Positions 6,544 to 10,908 of a stretch of 10,908 nt of DNA are shown piece after piece. A program made the translations under genes and the position numbers. The stretch comes from Veillonellaceae bacterium UBA5809 (GTDB taxonomy: Bacteria > Bacillota > Negativicutes > Veillonellales > Dialisteraceae), in NCBI GenBank assembly GCA_002417965.1, contig DIDD01000148.1:575-11482 (forward strand). The letters are read 5' to 3'. The number at the start of each line of letters is the position of its first letter. The first letter of the stretch is position 1. Below the pieces are notes generated by a model. It worked only from the letters and a program-made list of their open reading frames with translations. It made no database searches and was not told where the DNA came from.

Positions 6544-7342
6544 GGATCCTGGCCCGTTTCCGCAGTGTTTCCCCGTCCATGCGGCTCACTGCATCCAAAA
6601 GCGCCATATGATAACTCCCTATGCCCAGCATGCCCGCTTTTTCCCAGGCAATTTCACCGGCTTCCCCCAGACATACCAGAGCGGATACCGCCGCTTCCAG
6701 AGGATGGGCCGGATCGGCTCCGCAGAAGCAGGCTGTCAGGGACGTTCCCATGCATCCGGTACCGGTCATGCCCGACATGGCAGGATGTCCGTTTTCAACG
6801 GAGACCGTTCTTTCTCCGTCAGATACGGTATCCACGGCCCCGGTGACGGAAACGACACAGTGAAACTGGCGGGCCGTCTTTTCCGCCAGGAGGCGGGCAT
6901 CGGACTCTGCATCCGCCGAGGAGGCATCGACCCCCCGGGTATGGCCGGCCTCTCCTGAAATGCTTCTGATTTCGGAAATATTGCCCCGTATGACTGTCAT
7001 GCGGATGTTTTTCAGCAGTGTCTCCGCCGTCCGGCTCCGGAAGGCCGACGCGCCTGCGCCGACAGGATCAAATATGACGGGTATATCTTTCTGATTAGCT
7101 GTCTTTCCTGAAATCAGCATGGATTCAACGGTGCGTGAGTTCAGTGTTCCTATATTCAAAACCAGTGCAGATGCGATGGATGTCATATCCGCCGCCTCTT
7201 CCCTGTCATCCGCCATCACGGGAGACGCTCCCACGGCCAGTGTGACATTGGCGCAGTCATTGACTGTCACATAATTGGTAATGTGGTGGACAAGAGGGTT
7301 GACCTGCCTTACTTTTTTCCATTGTTCCTCTATTTGAATCAT
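6533..7342 (-). CDS. thiM: Hydroxyethylthiazole kinase
   Basis: Phosphorylates 4-methyl-5-(2-hydroxyethyl)thiazole with ATP, salvaging the thiazole half of thiamine for ThiE. It has 269 residues, standard for this ribokinase-like family. Visible signatures: PLVHHITNYVTVNDCANVTL (16-35), GASPVM (38-43), LNIGTL (62-67), FDPVGAGAS (91-99), RGN (119-121), SVTGAVDTVSDG (165-176, nucleotide site) and MTGTGCMGTS (192-201), where C197 is at the conserved active-site Cys position. The ATG at 7342 has AGGGA about ten bases upstream. It is the first gene of the thi unit, starting about 28 bases after the predicted transcript start. Confidence 0.97.
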   Translation of the reverse strand: MIQIEEQWKKVRQVNPLVHHITNYVTVNDCANVTLAVGASPVMADDREEAADMTSIASALVLNIGTLNSRTVESMLISGKTANQKDIPVIFDPVGAGASAFRSRTAETLLKNIRMTVIRGNISEIRSISGEAGHTRGVDASSADAESDARLLAEKTARQFHCVVSVTGAVDTVSDGERTVSVENGHPAMSGMTGTGCMGTSLTACFCGADPAHPLEAAVSALVCLGEAGEIAWEKAGMLGIGSYHMALLDAVSRMDGETLRKRARIHED

Positions 7343-7376
7343 TTTTATATTCCCTTCTTTCCTGTGGTTCTCTTTT

Positions 7377-7405
7377 ATTATACCAATCTGTTCCTCTTCT
7401 GAACA
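7377..7405 (-). promoter_or_regulatory. Extended -10 promoter of the thi unit
   Basis: A perfect TATAAT (7377-7382) preceded by TGG gives the extended TGn -10 pattern. The -35 region TGTTCA (7400-7405, 17-base spacer) matches only three of six bases, as is usual for extended -10 promoters. Predicted transcript start near 7370. The resulting 5' leader of roughly 28 bases holds no TPP riboswitch. Confidence 0.65.
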
Positions 7406-7448
7406 TCTCTTTCCTCATGATTTTTGTTATGATTCATCATTTCACACC

Positions 7449-7486
7449 AAAAAGACGGCCCTTTCTTTCGAAAAAGCCGCCCTTTT
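7449..7486 (-). terminator. Intrinsic terminator after the aminotransferase
   Basis: On the minus strand a 17-bp stem (arms 7470-7486 and 7449-7465, with a few G-U pairs) closes a GAAA tetraloop and ends in TTTTT. It lies 12 bases after the aminotransferase stop and upstream of the thiM promoter, so it separates units 1 and 2. Confidence 0.9.
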
Positions 7487-7497
7487 GATTTTCCTGC

Positions 7498-8694
7498 TCA
7501 GCAGTATTCAGCCGCCATGGAACGGATCCGCGCCATGCCTTCCCGTATCTTTTCTTCGGAAGCCGCATAGGAAATACGCACCCAGTTCTTATACCAGCTT
7601 CCGAAGGCATCAGCCGGAACCACCGCCGTATATTTCGTTTCCAGCAGACGGGATGAAAATTCTTTTCCCGTCAGTCCCAGCCCTCCCACATCGACCATGA
7701 TATAAAAAGCGCCGGCCGGTTTGACAAAGGAAAGTCCCTGCATGGTTCCCAGTTCAGAAAGAATCATCTGCCGCCTCTGGGCAAAAGCCTTTTTCATTCT
7801 TTCCGTCTCCTCACGGGTTCCTTCCGTATTCATTCCTTCCGCCGCTCCGATCTGAAGGAAAGTAGGGGATGTGCAGGTCAGATACTGGTGCACCTTCACA
7901 AGGGCATCCATGATTTCCTTCGGGCAGGCCGCATAGCCCAGACGCCATCCGGTCATGGCATAGGCCTTGGAAAATCCGTTCATCATAATTGTTCTTTCTT
8001 TCATATCCGCAAAGGAAGCGGGCGAACAGAATTTCATGTCTTCATAGACAATGGAAGAATAAATTTCATCCGAAAAAATCCACAGATCATACCTGCGCGC
8101 CAGCGCTGCCACAGCCTCCATGGAAGCCCGGCTGTAAATGGCGCCGGTGGGATTGTTCGGACTGTTCAGAACAATCATGCGCGTCCGGTCCGTAATGCGG
8201 TTCTCAATTTCATCCGGATCGAGGGCAAACTGACGGCCCGGATCCAGCGGCACCGTCACCGGTGTGCCTCCTGCAAGAATGACGGAGTTTTCATAGTTTC
8301 CAAAGGCCGGAACGGGGATAATGACTTCATCCCCCCTGTTGACCAGCGCTTCCATGGTATTGAATATGGCTTCCGATCCGCCCGATGTAACCAGTATTTC
8401 CGTTTCCGGATCATAATCCACTCCTGTGTCACGGAGAATTTTTTTTGCGATTTCTTCACGCAGACAGAGTTCTCCCCGCGCCGAGGAATAATGGGTCATA
8501 TGGTTTTCCATCGCCGCCGAAGCCGCATGCCGGATATCTGCCGGCGTATCAAAATCAGGTTCTCCCGCACTGAATGAAATCACCGGCTTCCCCTCTCTTT
8601 TCAGTTCTGCGGCTCTGTTCATGACAGCCCGTATGCCTGAGGCATATACATGGGCCAATTTCCCTTTCTCTGCAAATGACTGTTTCTCTTCCAC
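7498..8694 (-). CDS. Class I pyridoxal phosphate aminotransferase (aspartate/aromatic type)
   Basis: A fold-type I PLP enzyme that transfers an amino group between an amino acid and a 2-oxo acid. At 398 residues it is full length. Motifs: FSAGEPDFDTP (41-51), HYSSARGELCLRE (68-80), TSGGSEAI (103-110, phosphate site), NSPNNPTG (177-184), SDEIYSSIVYE (208-218), the Schiff-base lysine K243 in NGFSKAYAMTGWRLGY, and R373 in WVRISYA, the expected substrate carboxylate ligand. It belongs to the AspB/PatA-like subgroup, where aspartate, aromatic and branched donors cannot be told apart by eye. The start is GTG at 8694, fixed by a perfect AAGGAGG (8703-8709) eight bases upstream. It follows the solute-binding protein by 19 bases and ends unit 1. 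A role in tyrosine/phenylalanine formation together with TyrA is possible. Confidence 0.93.
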   Translation of the reverse strand: MEEKQSFAEKGKLAHVYASGIRAVMNRAAELKREGKPVISFSAGEPDFDTPADIRHAASAAMENHMTHYSSARGELCLREEIAKKILRDTGVDYDPETEILVTSGGSEAIFNTMEALVNRGDEVIIPVPAFGNYENSVILAGGTPVTVPLDPGRQFALDPDEIENRITDRTRMIVLNSPNNPTGAIYSRASMEAVAALARRYDLWIFSDEIYSSIVYEDMKFCSPASFADMKERTIMMNGFSKAYAMTGWRLGYAACPKEIMDALVKVHQYLTCTSPTFLQIGAAEGMNTEGTREETERMKKAFAQRRQMILSELGTMQGLSFVKPAGAFYIMVDVGGLGLTGKEFSSRLLETKYTAVVPADAFGSWYKNWVRISYAASEEKIREGMARIRSMAAEYC

Positions 8695-8713
8695 GCTTCC
8701 GGCCTCCTTTATT

Positions 8714-9538
8714 TTATACAGATTTCACCGATACATCATTTCCGAACCATTTTTCGGATATTTTTTTGAGAGTTCCGTCTTTTCTCATTTCTTCAATAGT
8801 TTTATTGATTGTCTGTATGCGCGCATCATTTTCCTTTGTTTTGATGAACGGATAGCAGATGGGCAGTGTCTTATAGCCCGGATCTACGGTTTCCATATTC
8901 ATCTTCAGATCATTGATGGCTATCCAGGCACTGCTTTTGATGGTGAAGGCCCCGTCATAGGTTCCATTCTGGACGGCCGGCATAATGGCTCCCATATTAT
9001 CCAGATACCCGAGCTCCATTCCCAGACTGTCCTGTTTGTTCATATTATCCAGCACCAGCTGGGGATTGGCGCCTGCCACGACACAGATTTTCTTTCCCTT
9101 AAACCATTCCGGCGTCTTCGGAGTTCCTTCTTTTTTAGCCACAAACACATAGCCGTCATAGGCATAAGGTTCCGTAAAATTATATTTCTCCAGCCGCTGG
9201 GGATTGGGCGTGGTTTCATTGGCGATGGTCTGGATCTGTCCATTGTCGAGCATGCCCCACAGCGCCGAAAATTCAGCCGTGCGCCATTCAATGTCCCAGT
9301 GATTCCGCCGGGCGATTTCTTTCCATACATCAATATCAAAGCCTTCCAGGCCGCCGTCCTCCGTACTGTTTGACTGCTGCGTCCATTTGGCCAGCATGCC
9401 CTGTGTGCCGATCACAATTTTCTGCGGCGCCCCGGCCCCGCTCCCGGAAGCCGCCGTCGTTTTCCCGCATCCTGAGACAGCGGCCATTACACAGAGGCTC
9501 ACCAGTCCTAAAATGATTCCTGTCCATTTTTTTCTCAT
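8714..9538 (-). CDS. Amino acid ABC transporter solute-binding lipoprotein (family 3)
   Basis: An extracellular lipid-anchored receptor that delivers polar amino acids or related compounds to an ABC importer. The 274 residues begin with a basic start (MRKKW), a hydrophobic segment and the lipobox VSGC with C24 as the lipidated residue, then an Ala/Gly/Ser linker. Family 3 features: GLEGFDIDVWKEIARR (63-78), LDNGQIQTIANETTPNPQR (97-115), YNFTEPYAY (119-127), the second lobe from WFKGKKICVVAGA (145-157), and the C-terminal DGTLKKISEKWFG (254-266). The ligand is unknown. The ATG overlaps the amidohydrolase stop as ATGA, with AGGAGGG eight bases upstream. No permease or ATPase gene is next to it, so it must use a transporter encoded elsewhere. 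Confidence 0.93.
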   Translation of the reverse strand: MRKKWTGIILGLVSLCVMAAVSGCGKTTAASGSGAGAPQKIVIGTQGMLAKWTQQSNSTEDGGLEGFDIDVWKEIARRNHWDIEWRTAEFSALWGMLDNGQIQTIANETTPNPQRLEKYNFTEPYAYDGYVFVAKKEGTPKTPEWFKGKKICVVAGANPQLVLDNMNKQDSLGMELGYLDNMGAIMPAVQNGTYDGAFTIKSSAWIAINDLKMNMETVDPGYKTLPICYPFIKTKENDARIQTINKTIEEMRKDGTLKKISEKWFGNDVSVKSV

Positions 9539-10782
9539 TTCTTCATCCCTCCTGCAATCTCATCCAGTGAAACCGGCGTAAAAGAAAGGTCCGGCTTCTG
9601 TTCCAGCATTGTCTCTGTATAGGACAGCACGGCTGCAAGCCCTGCCGTAAGGCCTTTTTCTTCTATATCAAATTCAGGAGTATGATGGGGCGCCCCGCTC
9701 CCTGTGCGGACGTCCTGAATCCCTGTGAATGACATAATCCCCGGAAACATCTGCAGTGTAATGCCCATGCTTTCAGAAGCCATCCATCGGGGCGCTTCAT
9801 ATAAAATACCGGGGCCCATGGATTCCTCCAGGGCTTTCCGTGCCATCTCCGCACACCGGGGATGATTCATCACAGGGACTGAATGGCGGATAGATTCTAT
9901 ATGGGGTGTGCACCCGCACCGTCTGCATTCACTGTCAAGATAGTCCATAAAAATCTGCTCAAATCTTTTCCCCGCTTCTTCTCCGAAGAAACGGCACGTC
10001 CCTGCGAAACGGAGACTGCCCGGAATCACATTGGGCGCCTTCCCTCCCTGAATGGATCCGACGGAAAAGGTCAGACACTCCTCCGGGGATATTTTTGTCA
10101 TGCGCACATTTTGAAGCGCCTGATAAAAAGAAACAAAGCAGTCCAGGGGACTGACTGCCATATCCGGTCTTGACCCGTGTCCCGGCGTTCCGTCAATCCT
10201 CACATGAAAGGCAAACACGCCCGCCATGGCCGCTCCCGGAAGAATGGCGACGCGCCCTGCCGGAATATCCCACCGCACATGAGTGGCGTAGCACGTATCA
10301 GGATGAATCCCCTGTTCCTCCATCCACCGGAAAATCTGAATCAGGCAGCGGCTACCGTTTTCTTCCCCCTCTTCAAACATAAGAACAACTTTTCCCGCCC
10401 ATTCCTGTTTATGGTTCTCCAATATCCGGGCCGCCGCCAGCTGCATGGCCATATGTCCGTCATGGCCGCACGCATGGGATATGCCGGGCACCGCCGAAAG
10501 GCATGCCTTTTTCCCTCTCAGGTTTGTTTCGCTTTCCATGATGGGGAGCGCATCAATATCTGCCCGGAGCAGCACTGTGTACCCCGGCCGTCCGCTGTCA
10601 ATGACGGCAGCGGTTCCGCCATGCTCCACCCTGACGGAAGATATCCCCATTTCCTTCAGTTTCTTTTCAATAAAATCCATCGTGCCGAATTCTTTTTCCG
10701 ACACTTCCGGATGTGTATGGAAGTACCGGCGCAGCGCTGTCAGTTCCTCCGCGGCGCCTTCTGCTTCTTTCTGAATATTCAT
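9535..10782 (-). CDS. M20 family metallo-amidohydrolase
   Basis: A two-metal hydrolase of the aminoacylase/carboxypeptidase type (IAA-amino acid hydrolase, hippuricase, N-acetyl-diaminopimelate deacetylase relatives) that cleaves amide bonds of N-acyl amino acids or peptides. It has 415 residues. Motifs: LRRYFHTHPEVSEKE (17-31), LLRADIDALPI (71-81), HACGHDGHMA (103-112; C105 and H107 as expected metal ligands), EE at 140-141 (catalytic base and metal ligand), the His in YATHV (165-169), the lid-domain GTPGHGSRPD (198-207) and APHHTPEFDI (364-373). There is no signal peptide, so it acts in the cytosol. The ATG at 10782 has AAAGGA six bases upstream; an in-frame ATG at 10800 has no such site and a TTG at 10809 lies in the leader hairpin. 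First gene of unit 1. The exact substrate is unknown. Confidence 0.92.
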   Translation of the reverse strand: MNIQKEAEGAAEELTALRRYFHTHPEVSEKEFGTMDFIEKKLKEMGISSVRVEHGGTAAVIDSGRPGYTVLLRADIDALPIMESETNLRGKKACLSAVPGISHACGHDGHMAMQLAAARILENHKQEWAGKVVLMFEEGEENGSRCLIQIFRWMEEQGIHPDTCYATHVRWDIPAGRVAILPGAAMAGVFAFHVRIDGTPGHGSRPDMAVSPLDCFVSFYQALQNVRMTKISPEECLTFSVGSIQGGKAPNVIPGSLRFAGTCRFFGEEAGKRFEQIFMDYLDSECRRCGCTPHIESIRHSVPVMNHPRCAEMARKALEESMGPGILYEAPRWMASESMGITLQMFPGIMSFTGIQDVRTGSGAPHHTPEFDIEEKGLTAGLAAVLSYTETMLEQKPDLSFTPVSLDEIAGGMKK

Positions 10783-10788
10783 AAGCAT

Positions 10789-10794
10789 TCCTTT
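10789..10794 (-). promoter_or_regulatory. Amidohydrolase ribosome binding site
   Basis: AAAGGA on the minus strand, six bases before the ATG at 10782. It abuts the ATG at 10788 and lies inside any product started at 10800, so it selects 10782. Confidence 0.65.
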
Positions 10795-10807
10795 CTGCAT
10801 GGTAATC

Positions 10808-10840
10808 AAAAAAGGAGCCCTGTTTTCACAGAGCTCCTTT
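10808..10840 (-). terminator. Terminator-like hairpin in the leader of the amidohydrolase operon
   Basis: On the minus strand AAAGGAGC (10833-10840) pairs with GCTCCTTT (10811-10818). An inner CTGT/ACAG-type stem with a 4-base loop continues past one mismatch, and the outer arm runs into TTTTTT (10808-10813). It lies about 10 bases after the predicted transcript start and before the first gene, so it is either a leader attenuator or a stabilising 5' hairpin. No upstream gene inside the window needs this terminator. Confidence 0.7.
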
Positions 10841-10856
10841 GTCTTTCTTTTTTTCT

Positions 10857-10885
10857 ATTGTAGAAAAATCAGTCTTTCCTGTCAA
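10857..10885 (-). promoter_or_regulatory. Sigma-A-type promoter of unit 1
   Basis: TTGACA at 10880-10885, a 17-base spacer, and TACAAT at 10857-10862 (five of six consensus bases). Predicted transcript start near 10850. This is the best promoter match in the window. Confidence 0.8.
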
Positions 10886-10908
10886 ATGAGCGCTTTTGAA
10901 TGATTTTC

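Noticed and set aside
7378..7437. A 19-codon minus-strand ORF upstream of thiM, considered as a leader peptide
   Set aside because: It has no ribosome binding site, no residue bias relevant to regulation, and it lies across the thiM promoter, so it would not be on the thiM transcript.
10783..10809. Longer amidohydrolase starts at TTG 10809, ATG 10800 or ATG 10788
   Set aside because: TTG 10809 overlaps the U tract of the hairpin, ATG 10800 has no upstream ribosome binding site, and ATG 10788 touches AAAGGA. The 10782 start has correct spacing and a normal M20 N terminus.

Overview
The window looks like a chromosomal segment of a Bacillota (Firmicutes) bacterium: purine-rich Shine-Dalgarno sites, short or overlapping gene junctions and U-tailed terminators. 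The gene set (type I-beta DAHP synthase, TyrA without an ACT domain, thiM-thiE) and moderate GC content would suit a Negativicutes species such as a Dialister or Megasphaera relative, but that placement is a guess from memory, not a measurement. All nine full-size protein genes lie on the minus strand. I see no tRNA, rRNA, CRISPR array or insertion sequence.

Reading in the direction of transcription (high to low coordinates) there are three likely transcription units. Unit 1 (about 10885 to 7449) has a strong sigma-A-type promoter, then a hairpin with a U tract inside the 5' leader. It continues with an M20 metallo-amidohydrolase, an amino-acid-type solute-binding lipoprotein without its permease or ATPase, a class I PLP aminotransferase and a GAAA-loop terminator. 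Together they suggest scavenging of N-acylated amino acids or peptides: hydrolysis, capture of the amino acid, transamination.

Unit 2 (about 7405 to 5173) starts at an extended -10 promoter and holds thiM, thiE and an unrecognised 226-residue protein. ThiM phosphorylates salvaged hydroxyethylthiazole and ThiE joins it to HMP pyrophosphate to give thiamine phosphate. The short leader has no room for a TPP riboswitch.

Unit 3 (about 5165 to beyond position 1) is an aromatic amino acid operon, aroF-tyrA-aroB-aroA-aroC. Its genes overlap by 17 to 41 bases except for a 9-base gap after aroF, and aroC runs off the window. It covers the first step (DAHP synthase), dehydroquinate synthase, EPSP synthase, chorismate synthase and the tyrosine-branch prephenate dehydrogenase; aroD, aroE, aroK and pheA are not in the window.

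The most notable element is the roughly 270-base leader of unit 3. It has a consensus-like promoter and a 54-codon ORF with its own ribosome binding site. Residues 15-32 of that ORF hold ten Phe, Tyr or Trp. A perfect 19-bp inverted repeat with a U tract lies just before the aroF ribosome binding site. This is the architecture of ribosome-mediated attenuation responding to all three aromatic amino acids at the committed step of the pathway. No T-box is seen, although T-boxes are a common solution in Bacillota.
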